A stretch of DNA of 64,000 bases. Origin: Streptomyces albireticuli. Lineage in GTDB: Bacteria; Actinomycetota; Actinomycetes; Streptomycetales; Streptomycetaceae. The translations under genes and the position numbers were made by a program. Under the pieces are notes generated by a model that was not told where the DNA came from, ran no database searches, and saw only the letters and a program-made list of their open reading frames with translations. Positions 49,301 through 57,017 of the stretch are shown piece by piece. Where the stretch lies: contig NZ_JAJQQS010000006.1 in NCBI RefSeq assembly GCF_021228125.1, positions 248,001 through 312,000 of the forward strand, in the 5' to 3' direction. The number at the start of each line of letters is the position of its first letter. The stretch's first letter is position 1.

Positions 49301-51070
49301 GTGACGGACTCGGTGTCCGGGTCAGCGGCGGCGGAGCCGTGGCCGGACCAGGGGCGGCTGATAGCCGGGCGCTATCGGCTCCTGGACCGGATAGGCCGCG
49401 GCGGGATGGGCACGGTCTGGCGCACCCAGGACGAGCTGCTCGACCGTCAGGTGGCGCTCAAGCAGCTGCACGTCTCGCCCTACCTGGACGAGGACGAGCT
49501 GGCCACGCTCCACGAGCGCACCCGCCGCGAGGCCCGCGCCGCCGCCCGGATCAACCACCCCAACGTGGTCGTCGTCCACGACGTCGTCGACGACCGGGGA
49601 CTGCCCTGCATCGTCATGGAGTACGTGCCCTCCCGGACGCTCGGCGACGTCCTCCAGGACGGCACGATCACCCCCGAGGAGGCCGCCCGCATCGGGCGCG
49701 GGATGATCGCGGCCCTGCGCGCGGCGCACGCCGCCGGGGTGCTGCACCGCGACGTGAAGCCGGGCAACGTCCTCCTCGGCGCCGACGGCCGGGTCGTCCT
49801 CACCGACTTCGGCATCGCCCAGTCCAGCGGCACCTCGACCCTCACCAAGACCGGCGAGATGGTCGGCTCGATCGACTACATCGCGCCCGAGCGGGTCAAG
49901 GGCGGCAAGCCCGGCCCCGCCTCCGACCTCTGGGCGCTCGGCGCGACCCTCTACCAGGCCCTGGAGGGCCGCCCGCCGTTCCGCAAGGACACGGCCGTCG
50001 AGACGGCCTACGCGATCGCCATGGACCCCCTGGAGCCGCCGCGCCGGGCGGGCGCGCTCACCAGGCTCGTCGAGACCCTCCTCGCCAAGGAGCCCGACCT
50101 GCGGCCCCCGGCCGAGCTGGCCGAGCAGATCCTGCGCGAGCCGGCGGCGGAGGCGGAGACGGCGCTGATGCCGGTGGGGACGGCGGGAGCGGGTCCCGGG
50201 AGCGGGGGGAGCCGCGCGGAGACGGCGGTCACGGAGCCGCCGGTCGCGGAGCCCGCGGTGGAGCCCGTCACCGTGCCGGAGCCGGTGCCGGTCGCCGGTG
50301 CGGACGACCGTAAGGACGACGGGGACCATAAGGGCCACAGCGGTAGCCTCCGCGGTGGTGACCGTAAGGACGGCGGCGACCGTAAGGGCGACAGCGGCCG
50401 GGGCGAACGCCGCCCCAAGCGCGCGGCCCTGTGGGGCGTGGCCGTGGTCGCCGTCGTCGCGGTCGCCGGTCTGGCCGTCGGCACGGCCCTCTACCTCCGC
50501 GACGGCGGCCCCGAGGACACCACCGCCCGCGACGCGCCCGCGAAGGACGCTTCGAAGGACGCCGCGAAGCCGGACGCCTCCGCCGCACCGGCGGGCCCCT
50601 CGGCCTCCGCCGAGCCGCCCCCGCCCGTGCCCAAGGGCTACCACCTCGTCAAGGAGGAGAAGCTCGGCGTCTCCTTCCCGGTCCCGGACGGCTGGACCCG
50701 CCGCGCCAAGTCGGCCGTCGAGGTCGACTACATCGACCGGACCGGCCTGGTGAACCTCAAGGTCAACGTCCTGGACTTCGCGAGCCCCGACCACCTCCAG
50801 CACTGGAAGGAAGTCGAGTCCCAGATGCGGACCAAGGTCGACGGCTACCAGCGGGGGCGGATGCAGGAGACCACGTACCGGGGGGAGCCTGCGGCGGTCT
50901 GGGAGTTCGAGTTCAAGGGGCGCGCGCGGGATTTCCGGGCGATCGACCTGGGGTTCGGACGTGAGGGGGGCAACGAGTACGCGATCTATCTGTCGGGGCC
51001 GAAGGCGGACTGGGAGCGGCACCGGCCGGTGTTCGACGCGGTGCGGGACGGCTTTCGCCGTGAGCGGTAG
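49301..51070 (+). CDS. Membrane Ser/Thr protein kinase C
   Basis: A 589-residue kinase. The domain (about 24-285) shows GRGGMGTVW, Lys54 (VALKQL), HRDVKPGNVLL, DFGIAQSSG, IAPERV. The juxtamembrane linker carries Asp/Lys/Gly repeats (DRKDDGDHKG, DRKDGGDRKGDSG). A transmembrane helix lies at about 378-402 (VAVVAVVAVAGLAVGTALYL). The external domain has VSFPVPDGWTRRAKSAVEV and AAVWEFEFKGRARDF, similar to kinase A's sensor. GTG 49301 follows GGAGGGG. It is set among PspC and histidine-kinase genes. Confidence 0.93.
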   Translation: MTDSVSGSAAAEPWPDQGRLIAGRYRLLDRIGRGGMGTVWRTQDELLDRQVALKQLHVSPYLDEDELATLHERTRREARAAARINHPNVVVVHDVVDDRGLPCIVMEYVPSRTLGDVLQDGTITPEEAARIGRGMIAALRAAHAAGVLHRDVKPGNVLLGADGRVVLTDFGIAQSSGTSTLTKTGEMVGSIDYIAPERVKGGKPGPASDLWALGATLYQALEGRPPFRKDTAVETAYAIAMDPLEPPRRAGALTRLVETLLAKEPDLRPPAELAEQILREPAAEAETALMPVGTAGAGPGSGGSRAETAVTEPPVAEPAVEPVTVPEPVPVAGADDRKDDGDHKGHSGSLRGGDRKDGGDRKGDSGRGERRPKRAALWGVAVVAVVAVAGLAVGTALYLRDGGPEDTTARDAPAKDASKDAAKPDASAAPAGPSASAEPPPPVPKGYHLVKEEKLGVSFPVPDGWTRRAKSAVEVDYIDRTGLVNLKVNVLDFASPDHLQHWKEVESQMRTKVDGYQRGRMQETTYRGEPAAVWEFEFKGRARDFRAIDLGFGREGGNEYAIYLSGPKADWERHRPVFDAVRDGFRRER

Positions 51071-51080
51071 GGGGTGACGG

Positions 51081-51385
51081 GGGGCTTTGTCCCCAGCCCC
51101 GCCCCTTCCCGCTGCGTCCGATGTGCGGCTCCGCCGCGTGGGCGGGGGCAAGCCCCCGGGCCCCCTTCCGCGCTCCGCGTGGTGGCCTCAAGCGCCGGCC
51201 GGGCTGGATGCGTCCCTGCCCGAAGTCTGCTCTCCGCAGGCCTGCCTGCCGCTGCGCCAGGGGCGGCTTTCTCGCCCGGTTCCGGGCGACAACTCAGCCC
51301 GTCCGGCGTTTGAGGACCGGGGTCCGGGGCGGAGCCCCGGTTCGGGAAGGGGCGGGGCTGGGGAAAGGCCGCCCGCAGGGCGCAC
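51081..51385. repeat. Composite long palindrome, copy 4 (expanded centre)
   Basis: CCTCAAGCGCCGGCCGGGCTG (51186-51206) and TCAGCCCGTCCGGCGTTTGAGGA (51294-51316) are separated by about 87 bp of non-repeat sequence. Outer arms CCCCAGCCCCGCCCCTTCCC (51091-51110) and GGGAAGGGGCGGGGCTGGGG (51344-51363) are intact. The centre has diverged or been expanded. Confidence 0.82.
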
Positions 51386-51417
51386 CCGCCGCACGCCACG
51401 TCCCCCGCCGCACCAGA

Positions 51418-51500
51418 CCCCGTACCAAGGCCGGCCCCGTACCAAGGCCGACCCCGTACCAAGGCCGGCCCCGAACCAGGGCCCCGAGCCAGGGCCCCGG
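51418..51500. repeat. 17-bp tandem repeat upstream of PspC-kinase
   Basis: Three near-identical units of CCCCGTACCAAGGCCGG (51418-51434, 51435-51451, 51452-51468) followed by two degenerate units. They lie about 65 bp before the PspC-histidine kinase start. Confidence 0.8.
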
Positions 51501-51563
51501 ACCCGGGTCCCCTCAGGGTCGACCCTGATGCCCCCACCGACGGCCGCATGTGACGATCGGACC

Positions 51564-52841
51564 ATGACCACCGCCCCGCCGTCGCCACCCCGCGCCGACA
51601 CCCCCCCACTGCGCAAGCTCTACCGCAGCGCCGAGGGCCGGATGCTCGGCGGCGTGGCCCGGGGCCTCGCCGGGCACCTGGGGGCGCCCGTCTCCTGGGT
51701 GCGGATCGTCTTCCTGGCGCTGCTGCTGGCCCAGGGCATGGGCGCGGTCCTCTACGCGGTGTTCTGGTTCGTCGTGCCGCTCGGCGTCGGCGGCGTCGAG
51801 GCGCCGCGCCCGGCGCCCGCCGAGACCCTGCCCGACGGGCGGCGGCGCCTGTTCGCCCGTAAGCCCGACCGGGGGCAGGTCGTCGCGCTCCTCGCGCTCG
51901 TCATCGGCGCCGCGATCTTCGTCGACAACCTCCACCTCGGCCAGGCCAACGCCTACATCTGGCCGCTGCTGCTCGTCGGCGCGGGCGTCGCCCTCGTGTG
52001 GCGCCAGGCGGACAACGCCCGCCGCGCCCACTGGATGGAGGTCAGCCGCCGCAAGCGCGTCCTGCCGCTCGCGCGCGGCGCCGCGGGCGTCGCCCTGGCC
52101 GGCGTCGGCGTCACCGGCATCGTCGTCCTCCAGGGCTCGGCGGAGCACCTCGGCACCGTCCTCCAGGCTTCGCTGGCCGTCCTCGTCGGCATCGCGCTGC
52201 TGGCGGGCCCCTCGCTCGTACGGATGACCCAGGACCTCTCCGCCGAACGCACCATGCGCATCCGCGCCCAGGAGCGGGCCGAGGTCGCCGCGCACGTCCA
52301 CGACTCCGTCCTGCACACCCTCACCCTGATCCAGCGCAACGCCGAGGACCCCCGCGAGGTCGCCCGGCTCGCCCGCGCCCAGGAGCGCGAGCTGCGCGCC
52401 TGGCTCTACCGGCCGGAGGGCCGCGGCAAGGACGAGGCGGAGGAGCCCGCGACCCTCGCCGAGGCCGTCAAGGCCACGGCCGCCGAGGTCGAGGACCACC
52501 ACGGGGTGCCGATCGAGGTCGTGGTCGTCGGCGACTGCCCCCTGGACGAGAAGCTGGCCGCACAGATGCAGGCCGCCCGTGAAGCCATGGTCAACGCCGC
52601 CAAGTACGGTGGCGAGGGCGGCGCCGTCCAGGTCTACGCCGAGGTCGAGGGGCGCACGGTGTTCCTCTCCGTGCGCGACCGCGGGCCCGGCTTCGACCTG
52701 GACGCCGTGCCGGACGACCGGATGGGCGTCCGCGAATCCATCATCGGCAGGATGCAGCGCAACGGCGGCACGGCGAGACTGCGCTCCGTGCCCGGTGGGG
52801 GAACCGAAGTGGAGCTGGAAATGGAGAGGGCGGCGGCATGA
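51564..52841 (+). CDS. PspC-domain sensor histidine kinase
   Basis: A 425-residue kinase. The N-terminal PspC domain (about 17-75; RSAEGRMLGGVARGLAGHLG, FVVPLGVGG) replaces a classical sensor. About four more helices follow (VVALLALVIGAAIFV, AYIWPLLLVGAGVALVW, ...). The phosphoacceptor box is ERAEVAAHVHDSVLHTLTLI with His246-Asp. The ATPase domain has AAREAMVNAAKYGGEGG and FLSVRDRGPGFDLDAVPDDR. Its TGA overlaps the ATG of the response regulator by 4 nt. It likely senses envelope stress, like LiaS/PspC-type systems. Confidence 0.93.
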   Translation: MTTAPPSPPRADTPPLRKLYRSAEGRMLGGVARGLAGHLGAPVSWVRIVFLALLLAQGMGAVLYAVFWFVVPLGVGGVEAPRPAPAETLPDGRRRLFARKPDRGQVVALLALVIGAAIFVDNLHLGQANAYIWPLLLVGAGVALVWRQADNARRAHWMEVSRRKRVLPLARGAAGVALAGVGVTGIVVLQGSAEHLGTVLQASLAVLVGIALLAGPSLVRMTQDLSAERTMRIRAQERAEVAAHVHDSVLHTLTLIQRNAEDPREVARLARAQERELRAWLYRPEGRGKDEAEEPATLAEAVKATAAEVEDHHGVPIEVVVVGDCPLDEKLAAQMQAAREAMVNAAKYGGEGGAVQVYAEVEGRTVFLSVRDRGPGFDLDAVPDDRMGVRESIIGRMQRNGGTARLRSVPGGGTEVELEMERAAA

Positions 52842-53521
52842 CGACCGAAGAGACGACGGAGCGCCACGTACGGGTCGTGCTGGTGGACGACCACCGGATG
52901 TTCCGGACGGGTGTGCAGGCGGAGATCGGGGCCACCGACCGTACGGGCGTCGAGGTCGTCGGCGAGGCCGCCGACGTCGACCAGGCCGTCACCGTCATCA
53001 CCGCGACCCGCCCCGAGGTCGTCCTGCTGGACGTCCACCTCCCCGGCGGCGGCGGCGTGGAGGTGCTGCGCCGCTGCGCCCCGCTGTCGGCCGACCCGGA
53101 GCGCCCGGTCCGCTTCCTCGCGCTGTCGGTGTCCGACGCCGCCGAGGACGTCATCGGGGTCATCCGCGGTGGCGCCCGCGGCTACGTCACCAAGACCATC
53201 ACCGGCACCGACCTGGTCGACGCCGTCTTCCGGGTCAAGGACGGCGACGCCGTCTTCTCGCCCCGGCTGGCCGGCTTCGTCCTCGACGCCTTCGCCTCGA
53301 CCGACGCCCCGCCGGTCGACGAGGACCTCGACCGCCTCACCCAGCGCGAGCGCGAGGTGCTGCGCCTGATCGCCCGCGGCTACGCCTACAAGGAGATCGC
53401 CAAGCAGCTGTTCATCTCCGTGAAGACGGTGGAGTCCCACGTCTCGGCGGTGCTCCGCAAGCTCCAGCTGTCCAACCGGCACGAGCTGACCCGCTGGGCG
53501 ACGGCCCGCAGGCTGGTCTGA
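52838..53521 (+). CDS. NarL/LuxR-family response regulator
   Basis: A 227-residue regulator translationally coupled to the PspC kinase. The receiver has acidic Asp17/Asp18, phosphorylated Asp65 (VVLLDVHLPG), Ser in LSVSD and Lys in YVTKTI. The LuxR HTH is at about 165-220 (LTQREREVLRLIARGYAYKE, IAKQLFISVKTVESHVSAVL). Likely targets include envelope-stress genes; none can be named from sequence. Confidence 0.95.
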   Translation: MTTEETTERHVRVVLVDDHRMFRTGVQAEIGATDRTGVEVVGEAADVDQAVTVITATRPEVVLLDVHLPGGGGVEVLRRCAPLSADPERPVRFLALSVSDAAEDVIGVIRGGARGYVTKTITGTDLVDAVFRVKDGDAVFSPRLAGFVLDAFASTDAPPVDEDLDRLTQREREVLRLIARGYAYKEIAKQLFISVKTVESHVSAVLRKLQLSNRHELTRWATARRLV

Positions 53522-53591
53522 CGCCCGGCCGCGCCCGAGCCCGTACCGACCGGGAACCGAGGAGGCCGTCAGGCCATCTAAAACGGACGAG

Positions 53592-53652
53592 AGGCTCTCA
53601 CCTGCGCAGGGCCCAGGGCCCGTGCCGGGTCCGACACCCGAAACGAGAGCCT
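53592..53652 (+). promoter_or_regulatory. Inverted repeat covering the esterase ribosome-binding site
   Basis: AGGCTCTC (53592-53599) pairs with GAGAGCCT (53645-53652). The right arm holds the only SD-like element (GAGAG) before the ATG at 53654, so folding could limit translation. Confidence 0.4.
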
Positions 53653-53653
53653 G

Positions 53654-54769
53654 ATGAGCCTGACGGGGACACCCTTCTTCCTCACCACGATCGCCCTGGT
53701 CGTGGTGGCGCTCGTCCTGCCGCTGGCCCTGTGGAGCAGGGTCGGCGGGCCCAAGCCCGTACGGTTCGTGGCACGGCTGTGCATGCTGCTCTTCGCGCAG
53801 GTGACGGCCATCACGACGGTCTTCGTGATGGTCAACAACTCCAACGGCCTCTTCGACACCTGGGACGACCTGCTCGGCACCGGCGACCACGTCCGGACCG
53901 CGGTCGACCTCGGGCCGGACGGCACCGGCGGCAAGAACGCGGACGCCGAGCCCAAGGTGATCCAGAAGTTCACGCCCGCGTCGGACAAGCGGATGGGCCC
54001 CGGCGTCCAGGAGACCAAGCTCAAGGGCCGGATATCCGGTGTGGAGGGCGAGGTCTACGTCTGGCTGCCGCCGCAGTACGACGACCCCGCGTACAAGGAC
54101 CGGAAGTTCCCCGTCGTCGAGGTGCTGCCGGGCTTCCCCGGCTCGGCGAAGGCGTGGTTCGGCACGCTGGAGGTCAACACCCAGCTGAAGCCGCTGATGG
54201 AGAAGGGCGAGGTCGCGCCGTTCATCGTGGTGGCGCCCCGCACCACGCTCCTCGGTGACGTCGACACCGGCTGCGCCAACATCCCGGGCAAGGTCAACGC
54301 GGACACCTGGCTGAGCGTCGACGTCCGCAAGATGGTCACGGACACCTTCCGGGCCGAGGAGAAGGCCGACGGCTGGGCCGTCGCCGGCTACTCGGCGGGC
54401 GCGCACTGCGCCGCGAAGCTCGCCGTCTCGCACCCCGACCGCTACCACGCGGGCGTCAGCCTCTCCGGCTACAACGACCCCGTCGGCGAGCCCGCCTCCC
54501 TGACGGCGAAGACGCCCGAGCTGCGCGAGGAGCACAACCCGCTGAAGATCCTCCAGCGCGCGAAGACGCCGCCGGCCGTGTCGCTGTTCGTCTCCGGCGC
54601 GGAGGGCGACGGCTACCAGGGGGGCCTGGCCCTCCAGCGGGCGGCGAAGCCGCCGACGACGGTGAAGGTGCACATGGTCCCGGCGGGGGCGGGAGGCCAT
54701 GGGACGGCGGTGTGGAAGCGGCAGGTGCCGGATGTGTTCCGGTGGCTGACGCAGCAGGTGCGGCGCTGA
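53654..54769 (+). CDS. Membrane-anchored esterase-D/antigen-85-fold hydrolase
   Basis: A 371-residue protein. Two N-terminal transmembrane helices (TTIALVVVALVLPLALW; FVARLCMLLFAQVTAITTVFV) are followed by an external esterase domain of the antigen-85/esterase-D type. This has VYVWLPPQYDDPAYKDRKFP, VVEVLPGFPGSAKAWF, nucleophile AGYSAGAHCA and late His in GAGGHGTAVW. The family includes mycolyltransferases and feruloyl esterases; streptomycetes lack mycolates, so it is probably an esterase. It follows the two-component genes and may be their target. Confidence 0.88.
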   Translation: MSLTGTPFFLTTIALVVVALVLPLALWSRVGGPKPVRFVARLCMLLFAQVTAITTVFVMVNNSNGLFDTWDDLLGTGDHVRTAVDLGPDGTGGKNADAEPKVIQKFTPASDKRMGPGVQETKLKGRISGVEGEVYVWLPPQYDDPAYKDRKFPVVEVLPGFPGSAKAWFGTLEVNTQLKPLMEKGEVAPFIVVAPRTTLLGDVDTGCANIPGKVNADTWLSVDVRKMVTDTFRAEEKADGWAVAGYSAGAHCAAKLAVSHPDRYHAGVSLSGYNDPVGEPASLTAKTPELREEHNPLKILQRAKTPPAVSLFVSGAEGDGYQGGLALQRAAKPPTTVKVHMVPAGAGGHGTAVWKRQVPDVFRWLTQQVRR

Positions 54770-54790
54770 CTCGCTGACGGGGGCTCGCCG

Positions 54791-54957
54791 GGGGAGCTTT
54801 CCCCTGCCCGCCCCTTCCCGGAACCGGGGGAGAGGCCCGGGCCCCCGTCGCGCGCTGACGCGCGGTGCCCTCGATCGCCGGGCGGGCTGAGGCCGGCCCG
54901 CCGGGGGAGGCAGCCGGGGGCGCTCGAGGCCCGGGGGCCGGGGCGGAGCCCCGTGCG
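54791..54957. repeat. Composite long palindrome, copy 5 (degenerate)
   Basis: Arms are CCCCTGCCCGCCCCTTCCCG and CCGGGGCGGAGCCCC. The core is decayed: CCCTCGATCGCCGGGCGGGCTGA (54868-54890) has its partner reduced to GGGGGCGCTCGAGGCCC near 54916-54932. It lies between the esterase gene and the convergent NlpC/P60 gene. Confidence 0.65.
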
Positions 54958-54969
54958 GACGGCCGCGTC

Positions 54970-56064
54970 TCACGCCGGTCGCGACGCCCCCACGAACGGC
55001 ATCTCGCCGATCGAGGCGACCCGCACCGGCGCCCCCGGATGCGGCGCGTGGATCATGCGCCCGCTCCCGACGTAGATCCCCACATGGCTCACCCCGGAGT
55101 AGAAGAACACCAGGTCACCCGGGGCGAGAGCACCTCGCGAGATCCGCCGTCCGGCGTTGATCTGGGTGTACGTGGTGCGCGGCAGCGACACCCCCGCCGC
55201 CCGCCAGGCCGCCTGCGCCAGCCCGGAGCAGTCGAAGGCGGACGGTCCCGTCGCCCCCCAGACGTACGGCTTGCCGAGCGCGGAGTACGCGTAGGCCACG
55301 GCTTGCGCGGCCCGCCCGGTCGCGGCCTGCGCCGTACCGCCGGACGCGCCGCCGCCCGCCCCGAGCGCGGCGGGCACGGCGGCCGTGACACCGCCCACCT
55401 CGTTGACCGGGGCGGCCCCCGTCGCCGCGTCGCCGCGGGCCACCGCCGCGCGGTGCTCCTCCGGCAGCCGCTCCAGGATCTTCCGGGCCTCGGTCAGCTT
55501 CGACTCGACCGCCCGCTTGTGCCGGGCGAGCGTGGCCTTCTCCTTCCGGAGCTCCGCGAGGCGGCCCCCGGCGGTCGTCCGCACCTGCTCCACGTCCCGC
55601 AGCTCGTGCCGGTAGCGGGTGACGGCGATGCTCCGCCGGACGCCCGCGCGGTCGGTCATGGACGCCCGCTCCAGATATTGCTCGGGGGAGGAGGCCGTCA
55701 GCAGCCGCACGCTCGTCGGCAGGGAGCCCTCGCGGTACTGGGCGGTGGCGACGGACCCCAGGGCGTTGCGGGCGGTGTTGAGCCGCGCGGTCCGGCGGGC
55801 CGCCTCGTCCTGGAGGCCCTCCAGCGTGGACTCCGCCCGGTCGGCCTTCTCCTTGGCGCCGTTGTAGCGCTCGGTGGCGGCCTCGGCCTCCTGGTAGTAC
55901 CGGTCGATCTGCGTCCGCAGCTGGGACGGCGTCGGGTGCGGCGCGGCCTGGGCGGAGCCGTCCAGGACGGTGGCGGTGGCCGCGCCCGCGAGGGCGAGAC
56001 CGGCGGCGGTCCGCGCGGTGGCTCCGGTGAGCGGATGCTGCCTGGGCTTTCGGTGCGATGCCAC
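54970..56064 (-). CDS. NlpC/P60 peptidoglycan hydrolase (RipA-like)
   Basis: A 364-residue secreted D,L-endopeptidase. The signal peptide (about 1-40) ends near GSAQAAP. A long helical coiled-coil region follows (about 45-210; IDRYYQEAEAATERYNGAKE, YRHELRDVEQVRTTAGGRLA). Then comes an Ala/Gly linker and the C-terminal NlpC/P60 domain with catalytic Cys in SAFDCSGLAQAAW, His in GVSHVGIYVG and third residue in MIHAPHPG. It cleaves peptidoglycan stems during division and growth. GTG 56064 follows GGAAGGAA; upstream GTGs are possible. Confidence 0.93.
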   Translation of the reverse strand: MASHRKPRQHPLTGATARTAAGLALAGAATATVLDGSAQAAPHPTPSQLRTQIDRYYQEAEAATERYNGAKEKADRAESTLEGLQDEAARRTARLNTARNALGSVATAQYREGSLPTSVRLLTASSPEQYLERASMTDRAGVRRSIAVTRYRHELRDVEQVRTTAGGRLAELRKEKATLARHKRAVESKLTEARKILERLPEEHRAAVARGDAATGAAPVNEVGGVTAAVPAALGAGGGASGGTAQAATGRAAQAVAYAYSALGKPYVWGATGPSAFDCSGLAQAAWRAAGVSLPRTTYTQINAGRRISRGALAPGDLVFFYSGVSHVGIYVGSGRMIHAPHPGAPVRVASIGEMPFVGASRPA

Positions 56065-56404
56065 GTCGGCCGTCACTTCCTTCCACACCTGCTGGTCGTG
56101 CGCATGTGCTGTCGTGCCGGCCCGTCCCGCACGGGGCGGACGGGCTTGAGGGACGGGTGCGGCGGCGGCCCGCCACGAGGGGGGAGAGCGCGGGCCACCG
56201 CCGTCTGGAGAGGGACGCTATTCCGGCCGGTCACGCCCCAGAACGCACATGACCGGTAATGCCTGGAATCGGCCGCACTACGACAGAGGGTGACCGTGCG
56301 CCCCCCGGGTGGTTGGATTCATATACGTCCTGCCTGACCGATGCGGCGATAGAGCCCCACCTCGCCTCCGGCGGCTGGTATGGGCCGGGCTAGGGTCGGT
56401 GCTC

Positions 56405-56758
56405 ATGGACGTACTGATTCACGCCGTCGTCGGCCTCCACATCATCGGCATCGCGGCCCTGCTGGGCGGCTTCATGACCCAGATGAAGGCCATGGGCAAG
56501 GGCGAGGCGCGCATGGTCCCCGCGATGCTGCACGGCGCGCTGACCATGCTGGTCACCGGCGTGGCCCTGGTCGGCCTCAACCAGGTCGAGGGCAACACCC
56601 TCAACACCGTGAAGATCGGTGTGAAGCTGGCCCTGCTCGTCGTGATCCTCGGGCTCGTCTACGTGAAGCGGGACGACGAGAAGGTCGAGGCCGCGGCCTT
56701 CGGCACGGTGGGCGCGCTCACGGCGGTCAACGTGTTCGTCGCCGTTCTCTGGACGTAG
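56405..56758 (+). CDS. Small integral membrane protein
   Basis: A 117-residue protein with about four transmembrane helices (LIHAVVGLHIIGIAALLGGF; GALTMLVTGVALVGL; IGVKLALLVVILGLVYV; AVNVFVAVLW). A TAGGGT hexamer lies 8 nt before the ATG, without a ribosome-binding site, suggesting a leaderless transcript. The family looks conserved in actinomycetes, with unknown function. Confidence 0.85.
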   Translation: MDVLIHAVVGLHIIGIAALLGGFMTQMKAMGKGEARMVPAMLHGALTMLVTGVALVGLNQVEGNTLNTVKIGVKLALLVVILGLVYVKRDDEKVEAAAFGTVGALTAVNVFVAVLWT

Positions 56759-56802
56759 CCCCGCGGGCCCGCGGCGGGCGTGACGCCGGGGCCCGGCGTC
56801 CC

Positions 56803-56950
56803 GGGCGTGACGTGGGCGTCAGCGGGTCCCCGACCGGGTGTGGACGCGGGCGTCAGCGGGTCCTGGACGGGCGTGACGCGGGCGTCAGCGGGGTCCCCGG
56901 CCGGGGTGTGGACGCGGGCGTCCGCGGGGCCCGGGCAGGCGTGACGTGGG
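56803..56950. repeat. 66-68 bp tandem repeat upstream of pcrA
   Basis: Two imperfect units (56803-56868 and 56869-56936), each starting GGGCGTGACG(T/C)GGGCG and with an internal half-unit structure (GTGGACGCGGGCGTC), are followed by a partial third. They lie 70 bp before the pcrA start. Confidence 0.75.
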
Positions 56951-57017
56951 CCTCATTCGAAGGGCGTTCGGGGAACGGGGACCGGCTGTCAGTGCGGCGG
57001 CCTAGACTCGGGAGGCG

